A DNA stretch of 64,000 nt from Pseudobdellovibrionaceae bacterium (GCA_016719575.1 JADJYV010000013.1:496001-560000), one strand, 5' to 3'. Positions 1 to 8,792 are shown, counted from the stretch's first letter. Numbers and translations: made by a program. The notes: a model not told the origin generated them from the sequence alone.

Positions 1-606
1 AACAGCACCGAGTTGCACTTTCCCAAAGAGCTTCTTCATAGTCACGACCTCGAAACTATGCTTAAATACGACACTCAAGATCATAAATTTCTCTACCGTG
101 AGTACGAAATTCAGAGCCAAACGAAAGCTCTCGCTGCAAAAAGCCAGCGACGTGCTTGGTGGCCACAATTGGATGCCTATGCCGCCTATAAATCAGGCCC
201 AGAGTCTTTATCGGACACCAAAAAAGAAGCGATCATCGGCCTTAGGATGACAATGAACTTTGCCAGCACACAAGAAGCAGCCCAAGAGGCAATCGCCCTT
301 GAAAAAGAAGCCACTGCAGCCACTCACCTTACGACGTTGAAACGCCAAGAAATTGACATGCATATCAAAAATGAAATTGAAGCTCTTCGTTTTTTACACG
401 AGCAAGTTCGCGACTCCGAAGCAAATATTGCACGCGCAGAAAAGTACTATCAGTTAACTCAGTCAGAATATTCTCGCGGCGTTAAAAATTCACCTGACGT
501 GCTTGGTGCCTCCGAAAGACTCTTTGAGACAAAAGTTAAACGAATTGAAATTATTCAAGCTTTTCAAATTTCAAAATCGCATCTTTTATCAAAAATTGGT
601 CGGTAA
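1..606 (+). CDS. TolC-family outer membrane efflux protein, C-terminal part (5' end outside window)
   Basis: The reading frame is open from the first base, so the gene begins upstream of the window and about 201 residues are visible. The visible part is helical and charged, with a central stretch (QLDAYAAYKSGP) typical of the strand that re-enters the barrel in outer-membrane factors, followed by long heptad-like helices (residues about 80-160). A closing segment, YSRGVKNSPDVLGASERLF, matches the family's 'Y..G......L..A...L' helix. TolC-type proteins form the outer-membrane exit duct of tripartite pumps. The periplasmic adaptor and pump genes would be expected to the left of the window. There is no T-rich terminator directly behind it. 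Family assignment is fairly sure; the substrate is unknown. Confidence 0.75.
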   Translation, partial: NSTELHFPKELLHSHDLETMLKYDTQDHKFLYREYEIQSQTKALAAKSQRRAWWPQLDAYAAYKSGPESLSDTKKEAIIGLRMTMNFASTQEAAQEAIALEKEATAATHLTTLKRQEIDMHIKNEIEALRFLHEQVRDSEANIARAEKYYQLTQSEYSRGVKNSPDVLGASERLFETKVKRIEIIQAFQISKSHLLSKIGR

Positions 607-676
607 AAAAATTTAAAGAAAAATGAATAATTTTTAACTATTTTAATTTTGTCGACAAATAAATGAAAATTTCATT

Positions 677-683
677 TTGAGAT
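677..683 (+). promoter_or_regulatory. Half-site TTGAGAT of the 7-5-7 activator motif
   Basis: TTGAGAT matches one arm of the TTGAGAC-N5-GTCTCAA motif found upstream of CBS genes elsewhere in the window. The opposite arm is not preserved. It lies 48 bp upstream of a sigma-54-like promoter, a plausible activator position, but a single 7-base half-site is weak evidence. Confidence 0.2.
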
Positions 684-730
684 TCGCAAACAATATTCAA
701 GATGTTTGGCTTTTATTGATGATTTATTTT

Positions 731-746
731 TGGACCCTTCTTTGCA
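731..746 (+). promoter_or_regulatory. Candidate sigma-54 (-24/-12) promoter of the repeat lipoprotein
   Basis: TGGACCCTTCTTTGCA has the invariant GG and GC dinucleotides exactly 10 bases apart and a good -12 element (TTTGCA). The -24 element is TGGAC rather than TGGCAC. A transcript starting about 12 bases after the GC would carry a leader of roughly 50 bases before the ATG at 808. Confidence 0.5.
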
Positions 747-807
747 TTAGATCACGTCAAGTTACTGAAATTAGACATTTCATTTTTTTGAACTTGGAGA
801 TTCGATC

Positions 808-3800
808 ATGTTGCAAATTAATACACCACAGGCTCTGTTGTCTTTCTTTGCTCTGTTGTTTCTAACAACAGCATGTTCAGAAGCTAATCTACAATTCGCC
901 TCAGAACCCGTCGCTTGCCAAACTCCGGATTCTTCGGCCAAGTTCGGGGTCAATCCAGGACCTGTTATTTTATTTCCAACAGCAGATACGGTCGTTTCTG
1001 GAACCGTTACCGTCACTGGAAGCTGTGTTAGTGGTGTTCCAGTGTTTATCGAAGAGATTTCTGGAAAAACCACGCCTGTGGATTGTAATCAAAATGTATT
1101 TAGAGCCGACGTTGTTCTTTCTGATGGTGATGGTATCAAAGATCTTTCGGTATCACAAAAGACAGCTTCCGATGGTACAAACATTGTCGATCGCATGTGT
1201 TTTCTAAAAGACACGATGCCACCTGTAGTAAATATTGTTGATAGCAATACAGCCCAAAGCACAAACTCCTCGACCTCTGTTGTTTCAGGAACCTGCGAAG
1301 CGGGATTACCCGTAGCTCTTGCGGGTCCCGGTCTTTCAGCTCCTGTAACAACAACCTGCCCTGACGGAACGTTCTCAGTTGCTGTCCAGCTCAATCCAGG
1401 CGAGGGTACAAAAAATATTATTGGCACCCAGGTCGATCGCGCAGGAAATCAAGGCTTAGACTCAACAGCGGTCCGTATCGATACCTCTGCGCCACTAGTA
1501 AGAATCACTTCTGCCGTTCCGGCGGTAACAAATCTTTCAAGTCTCGTGGTTTCTGGAACCTGCGAAGCGGGACTTCCTTTAGAGATCGGTAATTTTCGCG
1601 CAACAACAGCGCCGGCTGTTTCATGCCCAAGTGGAACTTTTACTGCAAATATTCCACTCCCAGCTGCAGATGGCCTCGCAACTCTTCGCGTTTTCCAAGT
1701 AGATAATGCCGGCAATATGGGATTTGACTCAAGAAATACCATAAAAGACACCGTTGCCCCCGCCATAACTATTTCATTGCCCCTCGCCAATGCTTACCTG
1801 AACCCGACCAGTACTTTTTCTGGAAGCTGTGAAACCGGCCTTTCTGTTGAACTGTCTGGGACTGCCTTGAGCTCTGCAAGATCTGTGAATTGCACCTCAG
1901 GACAATGGACATTAACAAGCTCCATCACCTCAGGTCAGGGTGCTAAAACGCTTATTGCCAGCCAAACCGATGGTGCTGGAAATATTGGTCAATCTCAAAG
2001 GTCCTTTCTTGTCGACACTGTCGCTCCGGTCTTGGCCTTCACCAGCCCAGCGTCAAACAGTTACATCGGCGCAAGCTTTAACGTGACGGGAACCTGCGAA
2101 TCTAGCTTAACAGTGCAACTTTCTGGCGCAGGAATCTTACCCTCGACATCGACAGCTTGTACAAACGGAGTCTTCTCTGCACTCCTTAATACCTCTGCCT
2201 TGGATGGTACAAAAACTGTGACCGCGTCGCAAACAGATGCTGCTGGAAATACAGGATCTGCTTCGAGAAATTTTTTACGCGACAGCCTAGCGCCGCGCTT
2301 GACCATTGACTCTCCAGCTAACGGTTCATATGTCGGTGCAAACATAAATCTATCTGGAACCTGCGAAGCTGGCTTAACAGTTAACCTCTCTGGCACTGGT
2401 CTTTCTACGACAAGTTCTGTCACTTGCTCTAGCTCTGGAACTTACGCATCAACTGTTTCTTTAAGTGCCGGAGATGGCAACAAAGCCATATTAGCAACCG
2501 AAACCGACGCCGCTGGCAATGCAAGCTCCGCCAATGGAAACTACCTGAGAGACACAACAGCACCTCTCGTTGCAATCACCTCCCCTGTTGCAAACACGAT
2601 CGGTCAAACAGGTTTAACTGTTGCTGGAACCTGTGAAGCGGGACTTAATGTCACTCTTGCAGGATCTGGTGTTGCAACATCTGTCATCGTGGCTTGCAGC
2701 TCGAGCGGTTTGTTCACGGGGACAATTGCCTTTACCGCTGGCAACGGCACAAAACTTGTGACTGCATCCCAAACTGATGCCGCCGGTAATACAGGATCTG
2801 ATTCTCGAAGCTTTATCAGCGATCTCACCCCTCCTACAATTACAATCACTGCACCTGCAGCCAATAGTTACTTGCCTACAAGCTTTACCGTTCAAGGAGC
2901 TTGCGAAGTGGGACTCGTCGTCGTCGTGGGGGGAGCGGGGTTAGCAGCTGATGTCAGTGTCCCTTGCTCGGGCGGTGCTTACTCTGCAAATGTCAACGTT
3001 TCTGCGGGTGAGGGTTCAAAGCTGGTAACCGCAAAACAGACAGACGCTGTAGGAAATACTGCAACAGCTTCGAGGACCTTCCTTCGCGATACCGTGGCGC
3101 CTCTACTCACAATCACCTCTCCAGCAAATGGAACATCCGCAAGAGGGACAATTCAATTGGTCGGAACCTGCGAATCAGGTCTCACCGTGTCTTTCTCTGG
3201 CCCTGGCCTCTCTACTGCAAGTTCCGTCACTTGTTCTGCCGGATCTTACACAGCGAATTTGACCTTCAGTGCAAATGACGGTGCAAAAACAATCAACGTA
3301 AGCGAAACCGATGCCGCTGGCAACACCACACAGGTTTCAGGCACTTACAACAATGATATGACTCCTCCAACCATTGCCATCACTTCTCCCGCTGCAAACA
3401 CCTCTGCCCAGAATGGATTAACCATTGATGGAACTTGTGAGGCCGGTCTCAATGTCACCCTTGCAGGATCTGGAGTTGCAACCCCTGTGACCGTTGCTTG
3501 CAGCTCGAGCGGTTTATTCACGGGGACTATTGCCTTTAGCTCTGGAAGCGGAGTCAAAGCCGTCACTGCTTCACAAACAGATGCCGTTGGCAATACCGGC
3601 ACGAGCTCTCGCAACTTTGTTCGTGATCTTACTGCTCCGACTGTGACAATCTCCTCTCCTGTTGCGGGCAGTTACTTACCTTCAAACTTCACCGTCCAAG
3701 GTTCTTGTGAAACAGGACTGACCGTCTCTATTGCCGGGGCTGGCATAAGCAATGCCACAACAGCTAGCTGCACGGCAGGGGCCTACTCAGCAAGCGTGAG

Positions 3801-5058
3801 TGTCTCGTCTGGTGATGGAACAAAAAACATCACAGCACAGCAAACGGATCTCGCTGGCAATATTGGGCTTGCATCGCAAAATTATCTCCGCGATACGGCG
3901 GCTCCGATTCTCGCAATCACCTCTCCAACCACCGGCTCAAGTGTGCCGGCTTCAGTGAGTATTGTCGGCACTTGCGAAACTGGGCGCACCGTCAGCCTCA
4001 GCGGTGATATCACCGCCGCAAGCGGAGCTTGTACTTCAGGCGGATTTAATATTTCAGTCACTTTCAGTGCGGGCTTAGGAACAAAAAACGTTCAAGCATC
4101 GCAAACGGACCTCGCAGGAAATGTAGGCCAAGCAACTGCTCAATACACAAGGGATTCAAATGGAGCTTCAGAAACTTTCATCAGTGATGCTTCCTTTGGA
4201 AAAATTGACATTCTATTTATAGATGACAACTCGGCGTCAATGGATCCAAATCAAGCTTCTTTGGGAGCCAAGTTTTCTGGTTTTGCTTCAGAATTGCTAA
4301 ATATTGACTGGCAAATCGGTATCACCACAACTGACTGTAGCACAGGACCTTATGGAATTTGTGGATCATTGTTGCCAATGACAGGAACTGGAAATAAAAT
4401 ACTGACTCCATCCGTGGCAAACTATCAAACAGTTTTCAACAATTCTATACGACGTCCAGAGACTGTGGGCTGTCTAAGCACTGGCACTTGTCCATCCGGA
4501 AATAGCGAACCTCTTCTTTCTGCAACAACAGCTATGAACAAATACAATACTGACAACAACGGCTTCTTTCGCACAAATTCAGATCTGGCCATTGTTATCT
4601 TAAGTGATGCCGATGAAAGACAAACCGGAGGCGCGACCTATGCCAACAGACCCACAGAACTTGTGTCTGCATTTAATAGCATCTGGCCAAGTGGAAAAAA
4701 ACTGAAAGTCTATAGCATCATCGTTCAACCAAATGATGCCACTTGCCTCGCAACAATGAAAGCCGGCAGCAATGGATTTAGTTTCTATGGGACCCTTGTC
4801 GACCAGACCGTCAATCTCACGAACGGTATTAGTACCAGCATTTGTGCGCCAGACTATAGTGTTACTTTAAAAAGCATTGGTGAAAGCGTTCGAACTTTAA
4901 CAAACTCGGTGGCTCTGGCCCATACACCTGTTGCAGGCTCTGTGATGGTCACCTTTACGCCCAACCAAAGCATTACTTATAAAGTGATTGGCAACCGAGT
5001 CGTCTTTGATTCTCCACCTTCAGTAGGTACTCAGATCAAAGTAGACTACCAATATTAA
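808..5058 (+). CDS. Giant lipoprotein: about 12 Ig-like repeats plus VWA-like domain
   Basis: This is a 1416-residue surface or periplasmic lipoprotein. The signal peptide ends in lipobox LTTAC (Cys at about 23), and a GGAG ribosome site lies 8 bases before the ATG. About 12 repeats of roughly 90 residues run from residue 50 to 1115. Each has a GTCEAGL-type start, a paired second Cys, and an end of form QTDAAGN...RD..AP...ITSP, typical of bacterial Ig-like domains. Around residue 1130 a von Willebrand A-like domain begins (KIDILFIDDNSASM) with an intact MIDAS-type DxSxS. The last 60 residues form a small beta domain also found in the next gene. Repeats 6-8 and 9-11 are copies with an 804-bp period. 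Such proteins usually act in adhesion or surface contact; the ligand is unknown. A sigma-54-like promoter precedes it and a strong terminator follows. Confidence 0.85.
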   Translation: MLQINTPQALLSFFALLFLTTACSEANLQFASEPVACQTPDSSAKFGVNPGPVILFPTADTVVSGTVTVTGSCVSGVPVFIEEISGKTTPVDCNQNVFRADVVLSDGDGIKDLSVSQKTASDGTNIVDRMCFLKDTMPPVVNIVDSNTAQSTNSSTSVVSGTCEAGLPVALAGPGLSAPVTTTCPDGTFSVAVQLNPGEGTKNIIGTQVDRAGNQGLDSTAVRIDTSAPLVRITSAVPAVTNLSSLVVSGTCEAGLPLEIGNFRATTAPAVSCPSGTFTANIPLPAADGLATLRVFQVDNAGNMGFDSRNTIKDTVAPAITISLPLANAYLNPTSTFSGSCETGLSVELSGTALSSARSVNCTSGQWTLTSSITSGQGAKTLIASQTDGAGNIGQSQRSFLVDTVAPVLAFTSPASNSYIGASFNVTGTCESSLTVQLSGAGILPSTSTACTNGVFSALLNTSALDGTKTVTASQTDAAGNTGSASRNFLRDSLAPRLTIDSPANGSYVGANINLSGTCEAGLTVNLSGTGLSTTSSVTCSSSGTYASTVSLSAGDGNKAILATETDAAGNASSANGNYLRDTTAPLVAITSPVANTIGQTGLTVAGTCEAGLNVTLAGSGVATSVIVACSSSGLFTGTIAFTAGNGTKLVTASQTDAAGNTGSDSRSFISDLTPPTITITAPAANSYLPTSFTVQGACEVGLVVVVGGAGLAADVSVPCSGGAYSANVNVSAGEGSKLVTAKQTDAVGNTATASRTFLRDTVAPLLTITSPANGTSARGTIQLVGTCESGLTVSFSGPGLSTASSVTCSAGSYTANLTFSANDGAKTINVSETDAAGNTTQVSGTYNNDMTPPTIAITSPAANTSAQNGLTIDGTCEAGLNVTLAGSGVATPVTVACSSSGLFTGTIAFSSGSGVKAVTASQTDAVGNTGTSSRNFVRDLTAPTVTISSPVAGSYLPSNFTVQGSCETGLTVSIAGAGISNATTASCTAGAYSASVSVSSGDGTKNITAQQTDLAGNIGLASQNYLRDTAAPILAITSPTTGSSVPASVSIVGTCETGRTVSLSGDITAASGACTSGGFNISVTFSAGLGTKNVQASQTDLAGNVGQATAQYTRDSNGASETFISDASFGKIDILFIDDNSASMDPNQASLGAKFSGFASELLNIDWQIGITTTDCSTGPYGICGSLLPMTGTGNKILTPSVANYQTVFNNSIRRPETVGCLSTGTCPSGNSEPLLSATTAMNKYNTDNNGFFRTNSDLAIVILSDADERQTGGATYANRPTELVSAFNSIWPSGKKLKVYSIIVQPNDATCLATMKAGSNGFSFYGTLVDQTVNLTNGISTSICAPDYSVTLKSIGESVRTLTNSVALAHTPVAGSVMVTFTPNQSITYKVIGNRVVFDSPPSVGTQIKVDYQY
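2298..3905 (+). repeat. Higher-order duplication: two tandem 804-bp blocks of three Ig-like repeats
   Basis: Within the giant lipoprotein gene, repeats 6, 7 and 8 resemble repeats 9, 10 and 11 respectively more than they resemble their neighbours. For example, the GGAAC at 2626 and the GGAAC at 3430 open nearly identical stretches, including a shared GCTTGCAGCTCGAGCGGTTT, 804 bases (268 codons) apart. This indicates in-frame duplication of a three-repeat block after the basic repeat array already existed. Confidence 0.75.
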
Positions 5059-5070
5059 TCAAGATCGAAA

Positions 5071-5101
5071 GGAGCATCTCAATTTGAGACGCTCCTTTTT
5101 T
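5071..5101 (+). terminator. Rho-independent terminator of the repeat lipoprotein gene
   Basis: GGAGC-A-TCTCAA pairs with TTGAGA-C-GCTCC with one mismatch, and a run of T follows directly. It begins 13 bases behind the stop codon. Confidence 0.85.
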
Positions 5102-5225
5102 CAAGCCTCCGCAAGGAGCGCTCATTTTTGTCATTTGGAGGCTCTGGGCTGATTTCGGCTCAGCAGATGTCTTTTTTTTCTACAAAATAAACAACTTTAT
5201 GCACAAAATAGGTGCAGTTCGCCCA

Positions 5226-5241
5226 TGGCACACCGGTTGCT
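5226..5241 (+). promoter_or_regulatory. Strong sigma-54 (-24/-12) promoter
   Basis: TGGCACACCGGTTGCT matches the consensus TGGCAC-N5-TTGCT at every defined position, with GG and GC 10 bases apart. A start about 12 bases downstream leaves a leader of about 22 bases before the ATG at 5274, which also supports that start over the ATG at 5268. An inverted repeat TGCAC-N7-GTGCA lies at 5199-5215, just upstream. No TTGAGAC site is present here, so another activator may be used. Confidence 0.7.
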
Positions 5242-5273
5242 CTACTAAATAAGTAAGCTGGAGGCGAATGTAT

Positions 5274-6563
5274 ATGAATAGCTATAAAAAGTATTTCAAT
5301 GGATTGGTTCAAGGATTAGTAATTTTAGGTTTCGGACTCAACATGATTGGGTGCTCAAAAGATGGAGGTTCCGGCGCAGATGCCGAAGTCCAAACCACCG
5401 TCGAAGTGCCATCAACAACTCAAGACCCAAACACAGCAACTTACAAAAACCCACATCGCTGCGATAAAATTGGAAAAAACTGCTACAAAGAAACTTTCGA
5501 ACAACCGGTCACTAACACCAGTGCGGTCGATGTTCTCTTTGTCGTACAAACTTCAAATTCCCTTGTGCCAGAGCGACAAGCCATCGTAGCAGGCATAGAT
5601 GAGTTTATTCAAACTCTCCCTGCAAACTCCGACTTCAATATTGCGGTGATGCTTTCACATGGAAGCACCTCAGCCTATTCTGGAAAGCTATTTCAAGCGG
5701 CCTCTGAGCCAATTGTTTTAAAATCATCACAAATGACAAATGCACAAATTCAATCCTACTTGGACATGAAACTTGCGCAGGTAGCGACAGATCCAGACTC
5801 TGGCGGCGGAGAAGAGGGCCTGTTCAGTTTATTCAATGGCATCACAACCCCTGCCCTTTTAGCAGCCTCTCAAGCTCAGGATTTCTTTAGACCTCAGGCG
5901 GCTCTGGCGGTTGTCTTCGTCTCAGATAGACGCGATATTTGCGCCATTGTTCCAGCTGGTGTTCCCGCTGAAACAGATCCAGTAAAAATAGATGCAAGAA
6001 TTCGTGATTGTGAAGGACTTACTGCGGCTGGCCTCACCAACCGTCTGCATGTGCTCAAGGGCAGCTTGCCAGTCCAAGTCTCTGCGATCACTTATGTTGA
6101 CTCTCCAGCCCCTGCCGGAAACGAAATCGGTTATGGACATACTGACATGGTCGCGCTCAATGCCGGAGTTGCAATCGACATCGCCAACGATGACATTGCT
6201 TCAGGCCTGGCTTCAATTGCAGAACTCAGCGGTCAGCAAATGGAAGTTCAATACGAATTCACTCTTAAATACGCAAATGTTGATCCAAACAAATTGATTG
6301 TCACAGTAAACGGTCAACAGGTTCCTTACACACTCGATGGCAACACTGTAACCATCACTTCAGAAATTCCCGCTGGTGCCGTTGTCGTGATTGCCTACTG
6401 CGTGAAAAAAATCAAAAAAGATGACTGTGACCACTCTCATCACCACAAGTGTAAGGACAAAAAGAATGATTGCGACCGCTGTCACCACCACAAACACAAG
6501 CACAAGTGGTGGGACTCCCACGGAAAAAAGGGCCACTGCAAACCAAAAAGCCACAACAAATAA
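5274..6563 (+). CDS. VWA-like lipoprotein with His/Cys-rich metal-binding tail
   Basis: This is a lipoprotein of about 429 residues. The signal peptide ends at a lipobox-like GLNMIGC. GGAGG lies 9 bases before the ATG at 5274 but only 3 before the in-frame ATG at 5268, so 5274 is chosen. Residues about 80-300 resemble a VWA fold (AVDVLFVVQTSNSL), but the MIDAS Asp is replaced (QTSNS in place of DxSxS), so metal-dependent ligand binding at that site may be lost. A C-terminal beta domain (DPNKLIVTVNGQQVPYTLDG) is shared in style with the preceding giant lipoprotein. The last 45 residues are extremely rich in His, Lys and Cys (clusters HSHHH, CHHHKHKHK, HGKKGHC) and probably bind Zn, Cu or Ni. 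The gene has its own sigma-54-type promoter and a terminator. The function is not known. Confidence 0.8.
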   Translation: MNSYKKYFNGLVQGLVILGFGLNMIGCSKDGGSGADAEVQTTVEVPSTTQDPNTATYKNPHRCDKIGKNCYKETFEQPVTNTSAVDVLFVVQTSNSLVPERQAIVAGIDEFIQTLPANSDFNIAVMLSHGSTSAYSGKLFQAASEPIVLKSSQMTNAQIQSYLDMKLAQVATDPDSGGGEEGLFSLFNGITTPALLAASQAQDFFRPQAALAVVFVSDRRDICAIVPAGVPAETDPVKIDARIRDCEGLTAAGLTNRLHVLKGSLPVQVSAITYVDSPAPAGNEIGYGHTDMVALNAGVAIDIANDDIASGLASIAELSGQQMEVQYEFTLKYANVDPNKLIVTVNGQQVPYTLDGNTVTITSEIPAGAVVVIAYCVKKIKKDDCDHSHHHKCKDKKNDCDRCHHHKHKHKWWDSHGKKGHCKPKSHNK

Positions 6564-6582
6564 TCTGACCTCGCTATAAATC

Positions 6583-6624
6583 AGAAAAAAAAGACAAAGC
6601 CCCTCGCGGCTTTGTCTCTTTTTT
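6583..6624. terminator. Bidirectional terminator between convergent genes
   Basis: GACAAAGCC pairs with GGCTTTGTC around loop CCTCGC (stem 6593-6617). It is flanked by an A-run on the left and a T-run on the right, so it can serve both the lipoprotein gene on the left and the convergent minus-strand gene. Confidence 0.85.
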
Positions 6625-6660
6625 AAGAAGCATCCAATTCTAAAGTCGACAGCGAAGAAA

Positions 6661-7449
6661 TTACTCGAGGCCACCTCTTCGCTTTGCATCCTCTAATTTT
6701 TTCCGTAGTTCATTTTCATTGTTTAAATCCAATGGACGAACTGCCCTCACTAACTCATCAATGGTGTCTTTATTACATTTAAAATCTTCTCTCTCAAAAA
6801 TATCGACGAGCACCTTTGAATCTAACGACAATACTTTGTGAGTTGCATAACCAACATTGTTATGCGTTTTTCTTCTGTAACCAAAGTTATCTCCATTGCA
6901 AACCATTTCGTGGTCTTTTAACGTCTCAGCCACTTCAGCCTTATAATATTTTCCAGCGGCAATCGCTACCCCTGCAAGACCTAGAAGACCGGCCGCGACG
7001 AATCCCGCCGCATGTGCCACTGGCAAAAAGCTAAAACCTGACGTTTGGCCCCTCTTCTCCTGATCGAGAACTTGCTTTAGAAAGACGTCCAAAGGCTTAC
7101 CGAGTGGACGATAGACATTGCCATTGATAGAAAAGCTGCGATCGGGAAAGAAGATCATTTTGCTACCGCCGAAAGTAACGGCATCACCCTTGACTTTCGT
7201 AGGTGGCATTTTCTCATTTAAATTAATGCCCGCTTTAACGAAAAGTTCTCTCGAGTCAGCAATTTCACCATCGGTATAATACCCCTGTATAAAATTAATT
7301 AATTCATCACCTGATTTATGGCCATTCAAAAAAGAAGCTGCTGATTGCGCAGCAAACCCAGGGTCAATCTTTCGAACGCCAGAACCAAACGCCGAAAGAC
7401 TTGTCGAAACGACCATCCAAAATGCCAAAAAAAGTTTCATAGGCTCCAT
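6661..7449 (-). CDS. Secreted protein of unknown function
   Basis: About 262 residues. The chosen start ATG (7449) follows GGGGGAT by four bases. A GTG at 7461 and an ATG at 7440 are alternatives. An N-terminal signal peptide (KLFLAFWMVVSTSLSAFGSG) directs export. A second hydrophobic stretch, AAGFVAAGLLGLAGVAIAAG at about residue 150, could be a glycine-rich membrane helix that divides the protein into two domains. Two Cys residues in the C-terminal half may form a disulfide. The end is charged and helical. I do not recognise the family. The gene is transcribed alone, convergent with the His-tail lipoprotein. Confidence 0.6.
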   Translation of the reverse strand: MEPMKLFLAFWMVVSTSLSAFGSGVRKIDPGFAAQSAASFLNGHKSGDELINFIQGYYTDGEIADSRELFVKAGINLNEKMPPTKVKGDAVTFGGSKMIFFPDRSFSINGNVYRPLGKPLDVFLKQVLDQEKRGQTSGFSFLPVAHAAGFVAAGLLGLAGVAIAAGKYYKAEVAETLKDHEMVCNGDNFGYRRKTHNNVGYATHKVLSLDSKVLVDIFEREDFKCNKDTIDELVRAVRPLDLNNENELRKKLEDAKRRGGLE

Positions 7450-7764
7450 AAGATCCCCCACTATCTAGTGTTTAAAGTGTATAATGAACCGAACTAGAGT
7501 TGAATGATCCCTCTAAGAATAAAGACCGTGGTCCAGGTGGAGCTGGCTTGCTGCAAGCTTTGCCCGTAAATTTCTGTAAAACGAAATAAAATACACACTG
7601 GGGCATTTCGACCCAAACTAAAAATGGCACCTAACTTATTGAAATACTTAGTCTTGTTTTAATTCAGAAGAATATTATAGGGCCCCATTATTTTGTTGGT
7701 GATTTAAATTCTGCCTTCGAATACAACACTTGCCTGAGAGTTCACTATAAGAAGGGGGAGTTTA
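7450..7764. other. Intergenic region between divergent genes
   Basis: This 315-base region must hold the promoters of the minus-strand secreted gene and the plus-strand dihaem gene. TGGCACCTAACTTATT at 7625-7640 has a perfect sigma-54 -24 element but lacks the GC of the -12 element, so it is not called. AT-rich stretches at 7660-7700 are the only other notable feature. No gene is visible. Confidence 0.4.
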
Positions 7765-8598
7765 ATGAAACATGTTCTATTTTTTCTAGTACTTACAATT
7801 GGGGTTTCAACTTGGGCGAAAAATCCGTCTGTTTGCGGAGCTGGAAATACTCAGAATCTCGAATTCTGCCAGAGAATGAAACATCTTCGAGCGACCTCGA
7901 ACTTAGTCGATTCTCAGCGTATTCTGATGAATGTAGATTATGATTTTTTGGGTCAGCTAGCGACTAGTCTTGATAACAATGCCCAAACTTTAATTCAATT
8001 AGCACCCGCCTCGCTGCAAAATCATACAGCTGGACTTCAAAAAATTCAGATGATGGCTCAAGAAATGGGACGACTTGCAGAACTGAAAAATCCCAATGCA
8101 ATGGTCGTGGCCAACAATTTCAGACGTCAGTGTTTAAACTGTCATAATTCAAACAATCCAGACCCCAATATTATTTGGAACGAAATATTTTCGTTTAACT
8201 GGGAAAAAGTGACTCGTGACTGCAGCACTGAAAATCGCAATCCCTACCTTTGTATTTCGATGAATGCCCTTGGCTCCAACTTGAATCACGTAGTAACAGC
8301 ATATGTGGCAAATATTCAGGACTACAGCGTGACTGCAAGTGTCGCAAATGAAATCGTTCGAATTTTAAGAAAGCTCAAAACTCTCAACTTCAGTCATTTT
8401 ACTGAAGAAAATCGTGCTTTTGCAGAACAAAGCGCACTCAATGTCATTCAATTAGCGAATGCAAAAGATCCAAACACATTTGATATGGCTAGAAACCTAA
8501 ATCAGGCATGTATGCAATGCCACAACTCTATCGTGGTCAATGAGATCCGACAGCCACAGCATGCATTTAGCACCAAAACTAACTGGCTAACGAAGTAA
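7765..8598 (+). CDS. Periplasmic dihaem protein with two cytochrome c'-like halves
   Basis: This 277-residue protein has a signal peptide (cleavage near STWA). It consists of two similar helical halves, each about 110 residues and ending in a haem c motif: CLNCH at 123-127 and CMQCH at about 249-253. A haem motif near the C-terminus of a helical bundle is the layout of cytochromes c' and c556, so this is read as a tandem of that fold. Such proteins bind NO or CO or carry electrons in the periplasm. An AGAAGGGGGAG site precedes the ATG and a strong terminator follows. NirK and NO-related genes lie 14 kb away. The precise function is inferred only. Confidence 0.7.
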   Translation: MKHVLFFLVLTIGVSTWAKNPSVCGAGNTQNLEFCQRMKHLRATSNLVDSQRILMNVDYDFLGQLATSLDNNAQTLIQLAPASLQNHTAGLQKIQMMAQEMGRLAELKNPNAMVVANNFRRQCLNCHNSNNPDPNIIWNEIFSFNWEKVTRDCSTENRNPYLCISMNALGSNLNHVVTAYVANIQDYSVTASVANEIVRILRKLKTLNFSHFTEENRAFAEQSALNVIQLANAKDPNTFDMARNLNQACMQCHNSIVVNEIRQPQHAFSTKTNWLTK

Positions 8599-8622
8599 AA
8601 ACGGGACTCTTTAGATGACGAT

Positions 8623-8654
8623 GGCTTAGGAGCAATTCCTAAGCCTTTTTTTTG
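8623..8654 (+). terminator. Strong rho-independent terminator
   Basis: GGCTTAGGA-GCAA-TTCCTAAGCC is a perfect 9-bp stem with a tetraloop, followed by nine T. The stem sequence recurs in the hairpin behind the next gene (9317-9341). Confidence 0.95.
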
Positions 8655-8738
8655 TTTCCAAAATGTGCTGATTTCAAAATACCTTTGCAACAATGCTAAA
8701 ATTTAAGAGCCGAAACGTCCCTGCTAACTTTTACGAGG

Positions 8739-8757
8739 TTGGGACAATTTTTCTCAA
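8739..8757 (+). promoter_or_regulatory. Activator site, 7-5-7 inverted repeat, upstream of CBS gene
   Basis: TTGGGACAATTTTTCTCAA matches TTGAGAC-N5-GTCTCAA at 12 of 14 arm positions. It sits about 46 bp upstream of the GG of the sigma-54 promoter at 8793, the usual place for an NtrC-type enhancer. It is inferred to bind the response regulator encoded at 35665-37071. Confidence 0.55.
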
Positions 8758-8792
8758 AAATTCCTCAAAATGAATTAATCAAAGGATTCTTT

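Noticed and set aside
1089..3614. Long minus-strand frames (about 90-120 codons) opposite the giant lipoprotein gene
   Set aside because: They recur with the repeat period and mirror the plus-strand composition. None has a ribosome site or a recognisable domain, and the plus-strand protein is clearly real.
5893..6689. Minus-strand frames across the VWA-like lipoprotein gene and its terminator
   Set aside because: They lie opposite a real coding region and run through a strong terminator hairpin; their sequence is the reverse image of the His/Lys-rich tail.
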